Below, piece after piece: positions 24,637 to 37,121 of a stretch of DNA of 64,000 bases (the stretch's first letter is position 1; the number at the start of each line of letters is the position of its first letter). The notes beneath the pieces are model-generated. The model ran no database searches and was not told the DNA's origin. It worked only from the letters and a program-made list of their open reading frames with translations. Both the position numbers and the translations under genes were made by a program. The stretch covers positions 1 through 64,000 of the forward strand of contig JBBELK010000680.1 in NCBI GenBank assembly GCA_037783545.1. Direction: 5' to 3'. Source of the stretch: Henricia sp. BOLD:AAB3569. Its lineage: Eukaryota > Echinodermata > Asteroidea > Spinulosida > Echinasteridae.

Positions 24637-27600
24637 AGAGAGTTTAGGGCATGCAAAATTTGAAGTTCGTCGGAACATTTTTCGACCTCCAAATTTGCCG
24701 ACGTTTGGACCACACTTTGACCAAATTGCCAAGCCAAACTGCGGTGCGTTAACGACAGTCCGAATGACTGAGCATGCGCACATCTCAGGAGTACCCCAAA
24801 GAGGTGTGTACAGACAGCCACGGTTTGCGTGAGAGCAGTCAGGAAGCCTCAACCCAGTTTTTTTCTAAACTTTGAAATTTCTCTGCCATTTCCCGGCGAA
24901 AGTCTGTCAATTTTTTATGACAAGTGCGCAATATAGAGAGTTTAGGGCATGCCAAATTTGAAGTTCGTTGGAACATTTTTCGACCTCCAAATTTGCCGAC
25001 GTTTGGACCACACTTTGACCAAATTGCCTAGCCAAACTGCGGTGCGTTAACGACAGTCCGAATGACTGAGCATGCGCACAACTCAGGAGTACCCCAAAGA
25101 GGTGTGTACAGACAGCCACGGTTTGCGTGAGAGCAGTCAGGAAGCCTCAACCCAGTTTTTTCTAAACTTTGAAATTTCTCTGCCATTTCCCGGCGAAGGT
25201 CTGTCAATTTTTTATGACAAGTGCGCAATATAGAGAGTTTAGGGCATGCAAAATTTGAAGTTCGTTGGAACATTTTTCGACCTCCAAATTTGCCGACGTT
25301 TGGACCACACTTTGACCAAATTGCCGAGCCAAACTGCGGTGCGTTAACGACAGTCCGAATGACTGAGCATGCGCACAACTCAGGAGTACCCCAAAGAGGT
25401 GTGTACAGACAGCCACGGTTTGCGTGAGAGCAGTCAGGAAGCCTCAACCCAGTTTTTTCTAAACTTTGAAATTTCTCTGCCATTTCCCGGCGAAAGTCTG
25501 TCAATTTTTTATGACAAGTGCGCAATATAGAGAGTTTAGGGCATGCAAAATTTGAAGTTCGTCGGAACATTTTTCGACCTCCAAATTTGCCGACGTTTGG
25601 ACCACACTTTGACCAAATTGCCGAGCCAAACTGCGGTGCGTTAACGACAGTCCGAATGACTGAGCATGCGCACATCTCAGGAGTACCCCAAAGAGGTGTG
25701 TACAGACAGCCACGGTTTGCGTGAGAGCAGTCAGGAAGCCTCAACCCAGTTTTTTTCTAAACTTTGAAATTTCTCTGCCATTTCCCGGCGAAAGTCTGTC
25801 AATTTTTTATGACAAGTGCGCAATATAGAGAGTTTAGGGCATGCCAAATTTGAAGTTCGTTGGAACATTTTTCGACCTCCAAATTTGCCGACGTTTGGAC
25901 CACACTTTGACCAAATTGCCTAGCCAAACTGCGGTGCGTTAACGACAGTCCGAATGACTGAGCATGCGCACAACTCAGGAGTACCCCAAAGAGGTGTGTA
26001 CAGACAGCCACGGTTTGCGTGAGAGCAGTCAGGAAGCCTCAACCCAGTTTTTTCTAAACTTTGAAATTTCTCTGCCATTTCCCGGCGAAAGTCTGTCAAT
26101 TTTTTATGACAAGTGCGCAATATAGAGAGTTTAGGGCATGCCAAATTTGAAGTTCGTCGGAACATTTTTCGACCTCCAAATTTGCCGACGTTTAGACCAC
26201 ACTTTGACCAAATTGCCGAGCCAAACTGCGGTGCGTTAACGACAGTCCGAATGACTGAGCATGCGCACAACTCAGGAGTACCCCAAAGAGGTGTGTACAG
26301 ACAGCCACGGTTTGCGTGAGAGCAGTCAGGAAGCCTCAACCCAGTTTTTTCTAAACTTTGAAATTTCTCTGCCATTTCCCGGCGAAAGTCTGTCAATTTT
26401 TTATGACAAGTGCGCAATATAGAGAGTTTAGGGCATGCAAAATTTGAAGTTCGTCGGAACATCTTTCGACCTCCAAATTTGCCGACGTTTGGACCACACT
26501 TTGACCAAATTGCCGAGCCAAACTGCGGTGCGTTAACGACAGTCCGAATGACTGAGCATGCGCACATCTCAGGAGTACCCCAAAGAGGTGTGTACAGACA
26601 GCCACGGTTTGCGTGAGAGCAGTCAGGAAGCCTCAACCCAGTTTTTTTCTAAACTTTGAAATTTCTCTGCCATTTCCCGGCGAAAGTCTGTCAATTTTTT
26701 ATGACAAGTGCGCAATATAGAGAGTTTAGGGCATGCAAAATTTGAAGTTCGTTGGAACATTTTTCGACCTCCAAATTTGCCGACGTTTGGACCACACTTT
26801 GACCAAATTGCCGAGCCAAACTGCGGTGCGTTAACGACAGTCCGAATGACTGAGCATGCGCACAACTCAGGAGTACCCCAAAGAGGTGTGTACAGACAGC
26901 CACGGTTTGCGTGAGAGCAGTCAGGAGGCCTCAACCCAGTTTTTTCTAAACTTTGAAATTTCTCTGCCATTTTCCGGCGAAAGTCTGTCAATTTTTTATG
27001 ACAAGTGCGCAATATAGAGAGTTTAGGGCATGCAAAATTTGAAGTTCGTCGGAACATTTTTCGACCTCCAAATTTGCCGACGTTTGGACCACACTTTGAC
27101 CAAATTGCCGAGCCAAACTGCGGTGCGTTAACGACAGTCCGAATGACTGAGCATGCGCACAACTCAGGAGTACCCCAAAGAGGTGTGTACAGACAGCCAC
27201 GGTTTGCGTGAGAGCAGTCAGGAAGCCTCAACCCAGTTTTTTTCTAAACTTTGAAATTTCTCTGCCATTTCCCGGCGAAAGTCTGTCAATTTTTTATGAC
27301 AAGTGCGCAATATAGAGAGTTTAGGGCATGCCAAATTTGAAGTTCGTCGGAACATTTTTCGACCTCCAAATTTGCCGACGTTTGGACCACACTTTGACCA
27401 AATTGCCTAGCCAAACTGCGGTGCGTTAACGACAGTCCGAATGACTGAGCATGCGCACAACTCAGGAGTACCCCAAAGAGGTGTGTACAGACAGCCACGG
27501 TTTGCGTGAGAGCAGTCAGGAGGCCTCAACCCAGTTTTTTCTAAACTTTGAAATTTCTCTGCCATTTCCCGGCGAAAGTCTGTCAATTTGTTATGACAAG

Positions 27601-28206
27601 TGCGCAATATAGAGAGTTTAGGGCATGCAAAATTTGAAGTTCGTCGGAACATTTTTCGACCTCCAAATTTGCCGACGTTTGGACCACACTTTGACCAAAT
27701 TGCCGAGCCAAACTGCGGTGCGTTAACGACAGTCCGAATGACTGAGCATGCGCACAACTCAGGAGTACCCCAAAGAGGTGTGTACAGACAGCCACGGTTT
27801 GCGTGAGAGCAGTCAGGAAGCCTCAACCCAGTTTTTTCTAAACTTTGAAATTTCTCTGCCATTTCCCGGCGAAAGTCTGTCAATTTTTTATGACAAGTGC
27901 GCAATATAGAGAGTTTAGGGCATGCAAAATTTGAAGTTCGTCGGAACATTTTTCGACCTCCAAATTTGCCGACGTTTGGACCACACTTTGACCAAATTGC
28001 CGAGCCAAACTGCGGTGCGTTAACGACAGTCCGAATGACTGAGCATGCGCACATCTCAGGAGTACCCCAAAGAGGTGTGTACAGACAGCCACGGTTTGCG
28101 TGAGAGCAGTCAGGAAGCCTCAACCCAGTTTTTTTCTAAACTTTGAAATTTCTCTGCCATTTCCCGGCGAAAGTCTGTCAATTTTTTTATGACAAGTGCG
28201 CAATAT
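24637..28206 (+). repeat. 892-bp trimers grading into a pentamer spacing
   Basis: A147T monomers start at 24637, 25529, 26421 and 27908, giving spacings of 892, 892 and 1487 bp. The first two are each followed by an A19C, C35T, G95T unit, while the third monomer differs (C35T at 25232, A19C with GTTTAGACC at 26124). In the last interval two extra units have been inserted or exchanged, including an A19C, G95T, A209G, T277G unit at 27314. The pattern is a trimer altered by unequal exchange. Confidence 0.7.
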
Positions 28207-31200
28207 AGAGAGTTTAGGGCATGCCAAATTTGAAGTTCGTTGGAACATTTTTCGACCTCCAAATTTGCCGACGTTTGGACCACACTTTGACCAAATTGCC
28301 TAGCCAAACTGCGGTGCGTTAACGACAGTCCGAATGACTGAGCATGCGCACAACTCAGGAGTACCCCAAAGAGGTGTGTACAGACAGCCACGGTTTGCGT
28401 GAGAGCAGTCAGGAGGCCTCAACCCAGTTTTTTCTAAACTTTGAAATTTCTCTGCCATTTCCCGGCGAAAGTCTGTCAATTTGTTATGACAAGTGCGCAA
28501 TATAGAGAGTTTAGGGCATGCAAAATTTGAAGTTCGTCGGAACATTTTTCGACCTCCAAATTTGCCGACGTTTGGACCACACTTTGACCAAATTGCCGAG
28601 CCAAACTGCGGTGCGTTAACGACAGTCCGAATGACTGAGCATGCGCACAACTCAGGAGTACCCCAAAGAGGTGTGTACAGACAGCCACGGTTTGCGTGAG
28701 AGCAGTCAGGAAGCCTCAACCCAGTTTTTTCTAAACTTTGAAATTTCTCTGCCATTTCCCGGCGAAAGTCTGTCAATTTTTTATGACAAGTGCGCAATAT
28801 AGAGAGTTTAGGGCATGCCAAATTTGAAGTTCGTCGGAACATTTTTCGACCTCCAAATTTGCCGACGTTTGGACCACACTTTGACCAAATTGCCTAGCCA
28901 AACTGCGGTGCGTTAACGACAGTCCGAATGACTGAGCATGCGCACAACACAGTGAACCCCAAAGAGGTGTGTACAGGCAGCCACGGTTTGCGTGAGAGCA
29001 GTCAGGAGGCCTCAACCCAGTTTTTTCTAAACTTTGAAATTTCTCTGCCATTTCCCGGCGAAAGTCTGTCAATTTGTTATGACAAGTGCGCAATATAGAG
29101 AGTTTAGGGCATGCAAAATTTGAAGTTCGTCGGAACATTTTTCGACCTCCAAATTTGCCGACGTTTGGACCACACTTTGACCAAATTGCCGAGCCAAACT
29201 GCGGTGCGTTAACGACAGTCCGAATGACTGAGCATGCGCACAACTCAGGAGTACCCCAAAGAGGTGTGTACAGACAGCCACGGTTTGCGTGAGAGCAGTC
29301 AGGAAGCCTCAACCCAGTTTTTTCTAAACTTTGAAATTTCTCTGCCATTTCCCGGCGAAGGTCTGTCAATTTTTTATGACAAGTGCGCAATATAGAGAGT
29401 TTAGGGCATGCAAAATTTGAAGTTCGTCGGAACAATTTTCGACCTCCAAATTTGCCGACGTTTGGACCACACTTTGTCCAAATTGCCGAGCCAAACTGCG
29501 GTGCGTTAACGACAGTCCGAATGACTGAGCATGCGCACAACTCGGGAGTACCCCAAAGAGGTGTGTACAGACAGCCACGGTTTGCGTGAGAGCAGTCAGG
29601 AAGCCTCAACCCAGTTTTTTCTAAACTTTGAAATTTCACTGCCATTTCCCGGCGAAAGTCTGTCAATGTTTTATGACAAGTGCGCAATATAGAGAGTTTA
29701 GGGCATGCAAAATTTGAAGTTCGTCGGAACATTTTTCGACCTCCAAATTTGCCGACGTTTGGACCACACTTTGACCAAATTGCCGAGCCAAACTGCGGTG
29801 CGTTAACGACAGTCCGAATTACTGAGCATGCGCACATCTCAGGAGTACCCCAAAGAGGTGTGTACAGACAGCCACGGTTTGCGTGAGAGCAGTCAGGAAG
29901 CCTCAACCCAGTTTTTTTCTAAACTTTGAAATTTCTCTGCCATTTCCCGGCGAAAGTCTGTCAATTTTTTATGACAAGTGCGCAATATAGAGAGTTTAGG
30001 GCATGCCAAATTTGAAGTTCGTTGGAACATTTTTCGACCTCCAAATTTGCCGACGTTTGGACCACACTTTGACCAAATTGCCTAGCCAAACTGCGGTGCG
30101 TTAACGACAGTCCGAATGACTGAGCATGCGCACAACTCAGGAGTACCCCAAAGAGGTGTGTACAGACAGCCACGGTTTGCGTGAGAGCAGTCAGGAGGCC
30201 TCAACCCAGTTTTTTCTAAACTTTGAAATTTCTCTGCCATTTCCCGGCGAAAGTCTGTCAATTTGTTATGACAAGTGCGCAATATAGAGAGTTTAGGGCA
30301 TGCAAAATTTGAAGTTCGTCGGAACATTTTTCGACCTCCAAATTTGCCGACGTTTGGACCACACTTTGACCAAATTGCCGAGCCAAACTGCGGTGCGTTA
30401 ACGACAGTCCGAATGACTGAGCATGCGCACAACTCAGGAGTACCCCAAAGAGGTGTGTACAGACAGCCACGGTTTGCGTGAGAGCAGTCAGGAAGCCTCA
30501 ACCCAGTTTTTTTCTAAACTTTGAAATTTCTCTGCCATTTCCCGGCGAAAGTCTGTCAATTTTTTATGACAAGTGCGCAATATAGAGAGTTTAGGGCATG
30601 CCAAATTTGAAGTTCGTCGGAACATTTTTCGACCTCCAAATTTGCCGACGTTTGGACCACACTTTGACCAAATTGCCTAGCCAAACTGCGGTGCGTTAAC
30701 GACAGTCCGAATGACTGAGCATGCGCACAACTCAGGAGTACCCCAAAGAGGTGTGTACAGACAGCCACGGTTTGCGTGAGAGCAGTCAGGAGGCCTCAAC
30801 CCAGTTTTTTCTAAACTTTGAAATTTCTCTGCCATTTCCCGGCGAAAGTCTGTCAATTTGTTATGACAAGTGCGCAATATAGAGAGTTTAGGGCATGCAA
30901 AATTTGAAGTTCGTCGGAACATTTTTCGACCTCCAAATTTGCCGACGTTTGGACCACACTTTGACCAAATTGCCGAGCCAAACTGCGGTGCGTTAACGAC
31001 AGTCCGAATGACTGAGCATGCGCACAACTCAGGAGTACCCCAAAGAGGTGTGTACAGACAGCCACGGTTTGCGTGAGAGCAGTCAGGAAGCCTCAACCCA
31101 GTTTTTTCTAAACTTTGAAATTTCTCTGCCATTTCCCGGCGAAGGTCTGTCAATTTTTTATGACAAGTGCGCAATATAGAGAGTTTAGGGCATGCAAAAT

Positions 31201-34200
31201 TTGAAGTTCGTCGGAACATTTTTCGACCTCCAAATTTGCCGACGTTTGGACCACACTTTGTCCAAATTGCCGAGCCAAACTGCGGTGCGTTAACGACAGT
31301 CCGAATGACTGAGCATGCGCACAACTCGGGAGTACCCCAAAGAGGTGTGTACAGACAGCCACGGTTTGCGTGAGAGCAGTCAGGAAGCCTCAACCCAGTT
31401 TTTTCTAAACTTTGAAATTTCTCTGCCATTTCCCGGCGAAGGTCTGTCAATTTTTTATGACAAGTGCGCAATATAGAGAGTTTAGGGCATGCCAAATTTG
31501 AAGTTCGTTGGAACATTTTTCGACCTCCAAATTTGCCGACGTTTGGACCACACTTTGACCAAATTGCCTAGCCAAACTGCGGTGCGTTAACGACAGTCCG
31601 AATGACTGAGCATGCGCACAACTCAGGAGTACCCCAAAGAGGTGTGTACAGACAGCCACGGTTTGCGTGAGAGCAGTCAGGAGGCCTCAACCCAGTTTTT
31701 TCTAAACTTTGAAATTTCTCTGCCATTTCCCGGCGAAAGTCTGTCAATTTGTTATGACAAGTGCGCAATATAGAGAGTTTAGGGCATGCAAAATTTGAAG
31801 TTCGTCGGAACATTTTTCGACCTCCAAATTTGCCGACGTTTGGACCACACTTTGACCAAATTGCCGAGCCAAACTGCGGTGCGTTAACGACAGTCCGAAT
31901 GACTGAGCATGCGCACAACTCAGGAGTACCCCAAAGAGGTGTGTACAGACAGCCACGGTTTGCGTGAGAGCAGTCAGGAAGCCTCAACCCAGTTTTTTTC
32001 TAAACTTTGAAATTTCTCTGCCATTTCCCGGCGAAAGTCTGTCAATTTTTTATGACAAGTGCGCAATATAGAGAGTTTAGGGCATGCCAAATTTGAAGTT
32101 CGTCGGAACATTTTTCGACCTCCAAATTTGCCGACGTTTGGACCACACTTTGACCAAATTGCCTAGCCAAACTGCGGTGCGTTAACGACAGTCCGAATGA
32201 CTGAGCATGCGCACAACTCAGGAGTACCCCAAAGAGGTGTGTACAGACAGCCACGGTTTGCGTGAGAGCAGTCAGGAGGCCTCAACCCAGTTTTTTCTAA
32301 ACTTTGAAATTTCTCTGCCATTTCCCGGCGAAAGTCTGTCAATTTGTTATGACAAGTGCGCAATATAGAGAGTTTAGGGCATGCAAAATTTGAAGTTCGT
32401 CGGAACATTTTTCGACCTCCAAATTTGCCGACGTTTGGACCACACTTTGACCAAATTGCCGAGCCAAACTGCGGTGCGTTAACGACAGTCCGAATGACTG
32501 AGCATGCGCACAACTCAGGAGTACCCCAAAGAGGTGTGTACAGACAGCCACGGTTTGCGTGAGAGCAGTCAGGAAGCCTCAACCCAGTTTTTTCTAAACT
32601 TTGAAATTTCTCTGCCATTTCCCGGCGAAGGTCTGTCAATTTTTTATGACAAGTGCGCAATATAGAGAGTTTAGGGCATGCAAAATTTGAAGTTCGTCGG
32701 AACATTTTTCGACCTCCAAATTTGCCGACGTTTGGACCACACTTTGTCCAAATTGCCGAGCCAAACTGCGGTGCGTTAACGACAGTCCGAATGACTGAGC
32801 ATGCGCACAACTCGGGAGTACCCCAAAGAGGTGTGTACAGACAGCCACGGTTTGCGTGAGAGCAGTCAGGAAGCCTCAACCCAGTTTTTTCTAAACTTTG
32901 AAATTTCTCTGCCATTTCCCGGCGAAGGTCTGTCAATTTTTTATGACAAGTGCGCAATATAGAGAGTTTAGGGCATGCAAAATTTGAAGTTCGTCGGAAC
33001 AATTTTCGACCTCCAAATTTGCCGACGTTTGGACCACACTTTGTCCAAATTGCCGAGCCAAACTGCGGTGCGTTAACGACAGTCCGAATGACTGAGCATG
33101 CGCACAACTCGGGAGTACCCCAAAGAGGTGTGTACAGACAGCCACGGTTTGCGTGAGAGCAGTCAGGAAGCCTCAACCCAGTTTTTTCTAAACTTTGAAA
33201 TTTCACTGCCATTTCCCGGCGAAAGTCTGTCAATGTTTTATGACAAGTGCGCAATATAGAGAGTTTAGGGCATGCAAAATTTGAAGTTCGTCGGAACATT
33301 TTTCGACCTCCAAATTTGCCGACGTTTGGACCACACTTTGACCAAATTGCCGAGCCAAACTGCGGTGCGTTAACGACAGTCCGAATTACTGAGCATGCGC
33401 ACATCTCAGGAGTACCCCAAAGAGGTGTGTACAGACAGCCACGGTTTGCGTGAGAGCAGTCAGGAAGCCTCAACCCAGTTTTTTTCTAAACTTTGAAATT
33501 TCTCTGCCATTTCCCGGCGAAAGTCTGTCAATTTGTTATGACAAGTGCGCAATATAGAGAGTTTAGGGCATGCAAAATTTGAAGTTCGTCGGAACATTTT
33601 TCGACCTCCAAATTTGCCGACGTTTGGACCACACTTTGACCAAATTGCCGAGCCAAACTGCGGTGCGTTAACGACAGTCCGAATGACTGAGCATGCGCAC
33701 AACTCAGGAGTACCCCAAAGAGGTGTGTACAGACAGCCACGGTTTGCGTGAGAGCAGTCAGGAAGCCTCAACCCAGTTTTTTCTAAACTTTGAAATTTCT
33801 CTGCCATTTCCCGGCGAAGGTCTGTCAATTTTTTATGACAAGTGCGCAATATAGAGAGTTTAGGGCATGCAAAATTTGAAGTTCGTCGGAACATTTTTCG
33901 ACCTCCAAATTTGCCGACGTTTGGACCACACTTTGTCCAAATTGCCGAGCCAAACTGCGGTGCGTTAACGACAGTCCGAATGACTGAGCATGCGCACAAC
34001 TCGGGAGTACCCCAAAGAGGTGTGTACAGACAGCCACGGTTTGCGTGAGAGCAGTCAGGAAGCCTCAACCCAGTTTTTTCTAAACTTTGAAATTTCTCTG
34101 CCATTTCCCGGCGAAGGTCTGTCAATTTTTTATGACAAGTGCGCAATATAGAGAGTTTAGGGCATGCAAAATTTGAAGTTCGTCGGAACAATTTTCGACC

Positions 34201-36230
34201 TCCAAATTTGCCGACGTTTGGACCACACTTTGTCCAAATTGCCGAGCCAAACTGCGGTGCGTTAACGACAGTCCGAATGACTGAGCATGCGCACAACTCG
34301 GGAGTACCCCAAAGAGGTGTGTACAGACAGCCACGGTTTGCGTGAGAGCAGTCAGGAAGCCTCAACCCAGTTTTTTCTAAACTTTGAAATTTCACTGCCA
34401 TTTCCCGGCGAAAGTCTGTCAATGTTTTATGACAAGTGCGCAATATAGAGAGTTTAGGGCATGCAAAATTTGAAGTTCGTCGGAACATTTTTCGACCTCC
34501 AAATTTGCCGACGTTTGGACCACACTTTGACCAAATTGCCGAGCCAAACTGCGGTGCGTTAACGACAGTCCGAATTACTGAGCATGCGCACATCTCAGGA
34601 GTACCCCAAAGAGGTGTGTACAGACAGCCACGGTTTGCGTGAGAGCAGTCAGGAAGCCTCAACCCAGTTTTTTTCTAAACTTTGAAATTTCTCTGCCATT
34701 TCCCGGCGAAAGTCTGTCAATTTTTTATGACAAGTGCGCAATATAGAGAGTTTAGGGCATGCCAAATTTGAAGTTCGTTGGAACATTTTTCGACCTCCAA
34801 ATTTGCCGACGTTTGGACCACACTTTGACCAAATTGCCTAGCCAAACTGCGGTGCGTTAACGACAGTCCGAATGACTGAGCATGCGCACAACTCAGGAGT
34901 ACCCCAAAGAGGTGTGTACAGACAGCCACGGTTTGCGTGAGAGCAGTCAGGAGGCCTCAACCCAGTTTTTTCTAAACTTTGAAATTTCTCTGCCATTTCC
35001 CGGCGAAAGTCTGTCAATTTGTTATGACAAGTGCGCAATATAGAGAGTTTAGGGCATGCAAAATTTGAAGTTCGTCGGAACATTTTTCGACCTCCAAATT
35101 TGCCGACGTTTGGACCACACTTTGACCAAATTGCCGAGCCAAACTGCGGTGCGTTAACGACAGTCCGAATGACTGAGCATGCGCACAACTCAGGAGTACC
35201 CCAAAGAGGTGTGTACAGACAGCCACGGTTTGCGTGAGAGCAGTCAGGAAGCCTCAACCCAGTTTTTTTCTAAACTTTGAAATTTCTCTGCCATTTCCCG
35301 GCGAAAGTCTGTCAATTTTTTATGACAAGTGCGCAATATAGAGAGTTTAGGGCATGCCAAATTTGAAGTTCGTCGGAACATTTTTCGACCTCCAAATTTG
35401 CCGACGTTTGGACCACACTTTGACCAAATTGCCTAGCCAAACTGCGGTGCGTTAACGACAGTCCGAATGACTGAGCATGCGCACAACTCAGGAGTACCCC
35501 AAAGAGGTGTGTACAGACAGCCACGGTTTGCGTGAGAGCAGTCAGGAGGCCTCAACCCAGTTTTTTCTAAACTTTGAAATTTCTCTGCCATTTCCCGGCG
35601 AAAGTCTGTCAATTTGTTATGACAAGTGCGCAATATAGAGAGTTTAGGGCATGCAAAATTTGAAGTTCGTCGGAACATTTTTCGACCTCCAAATTTGCCG
35701 ACGTTTGGACCACACTTTGACCAAATTGCCGAGCCAAACTGCGGTGCGTTAACGACAGTCCGAATGACTGAGCATGCGCACAACTCAGGAGTACCCCAAA
35801 GAGGTGTGTACAGACAGCCACGGTTTGCGTGAGAGCAGTCAGGAAGCCTCAACCCAGTTTTTTCTAAACTTTGAAATTTCTCTGCCATTTCCCGGCGAAG
35901 GTCTGTCAATTTTTTATGACAAGTGCGCAATATAGAGAGTTTAGGGCATGCAAAATTTGAAGTTCGTCGGAACATTTTTCGACCTCCAAATTTGCCGACG
36001 TTTGGACCACACTTTGTCCAAATTGCCGAGCCAAACTGCGGTGCGTTAACGACAGTCCGAATGACTGAGCATGCGCACAACTCGGGAGTACCCCAAAGAG
36101 GTGTGTACAGACAGCCACGGTTTGCGTGAGAGCAGTCAGGAAGCCTCAACCCAGTTTTTTCTAAACTTTGAAATTTCACTGCCATTTCCCGGCGAAAGTC
36201 TGTCAATGTTTTATGACAAGTGCGCAATAT
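28207..36230 (+). repeat. Nested 1486-bp pentamer and 1189-bp tetramer HORs
   Basis: Pentamer copies are 29989-31474, 31475-32960 and 34745-36230. Their order is: A19C+C35T+G95T+A209G+T277G; near-consensus; A19C+G95T+A209G+T277G; near-consensus with A264G; A84T+A151G. Between the second and third lie extra units in a tetramer arrangement: 32367-33555 and 33556-34744 are two copies in which the third monomer carries T42A with A84T and the fourth carries G130T with A147T. The same T42A then G130T/A147T pair appears once at the left, from 29394. The block is thus built from overlapping duplications of two sizes. Confidence 0.8.
28941..28977 (+). other. Cluster of mutations in one monomer
   Basis: In the unit starting near 28800 the usual ACTCAGGAGTACC reads ACACAGTGAACC, with one base lost, and CAGACAGCC nearby reads CAGGCAGCC. 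Several changes within about 35 bp are exceptional for the clean part of the array, where copies usually differ by isolated substitutions. Confidence 0.75.
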
Positions 36231-37121
36231 AGAGAGTTTAGGGCATGCAAAATTTGAAGTTCGTCGGAACATTTTTCGACCTCCCAATTTGCCGACGTTT
36301 GGACCACACTTTGACCAAATTGCCGAGCCAAACTGCGGTGCGTTAACGACAGTCCGAATGACTGAGCATGCGCACAACTCGGGAGTACCCCAAAGAGGTG
36401 TGTACAGACAGCCACGGTTTGCGTGAGAGCAGTCAGGAAGCCTCAACCCAGTTTTTTCTAAACTTTGAAATTTCTCTGCCATTTCCCGGCGAAAGTCTGT
36501 CAATTTTTTATGACAAGTGCGCAATATAGAGAGTTTAGGGCATGCAAAATTTGAAGTTCGTCGGAACATTTTTCGACCTCCAAATTTGCCGACGTTTGGA
36601 CCACACTTTGTCCAAATTGCCGAGCCAAACTGCGGTGCGTTAACGACAGTCCGAATGACTGAGCATGCGCACAACTCAGGAGTACCCCAAAGAGGTGTGT
36701 ACAGACAGATACGGTTTGCGTGAGAGCAGTCAGGAAGCCTCAACCCAGTTTTTTCTAAACTTTGAAATTTCTCTGCCATTTCCCGGCGAAAGTCTGTCAA
36801 TTTTTTATGACAAGTGCGCAATATAGAGAGTTTAGGGCATGCAAAATTTGAAGTTCGTCGGAACATTTTTCGACCTCCAAATTTGCCGACGTTTGGACCA
36901 CACTTTGACCAAATTGCCGAGCCAAACTGCGGTGCGTTAACGACAGTCCGAATGACTGAGCATGCGCACAACTCAGGAGTACCCCAAAGAGGTGTGTACA
37001 GACAGCCACGGTTTGCGTGAGAGCAGTCAGGAAGCCTCAACCCAGTTTTTTCTAAACTTTGAAATTTCTCTGCCATTTCCCGGCGAAAGTCTGTCAATTT
37101 TGTATGACAAGTGCGCAATAT
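36231..37121 (+). repeat. Linker of three monomers between HOR families
   Basis: The units at 36231, 36528 and 36825 carry, in turn, A55C with A151G, A84T with a private CAGATACGG change, and near-consensus sequence ending in T278G. The A84T unit at 35934 followed by the A55C unit at 36231 repeats the end of the 20-22 kb tetramer, so this is a transition between families and not new sequence. Confidence 0.65.
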
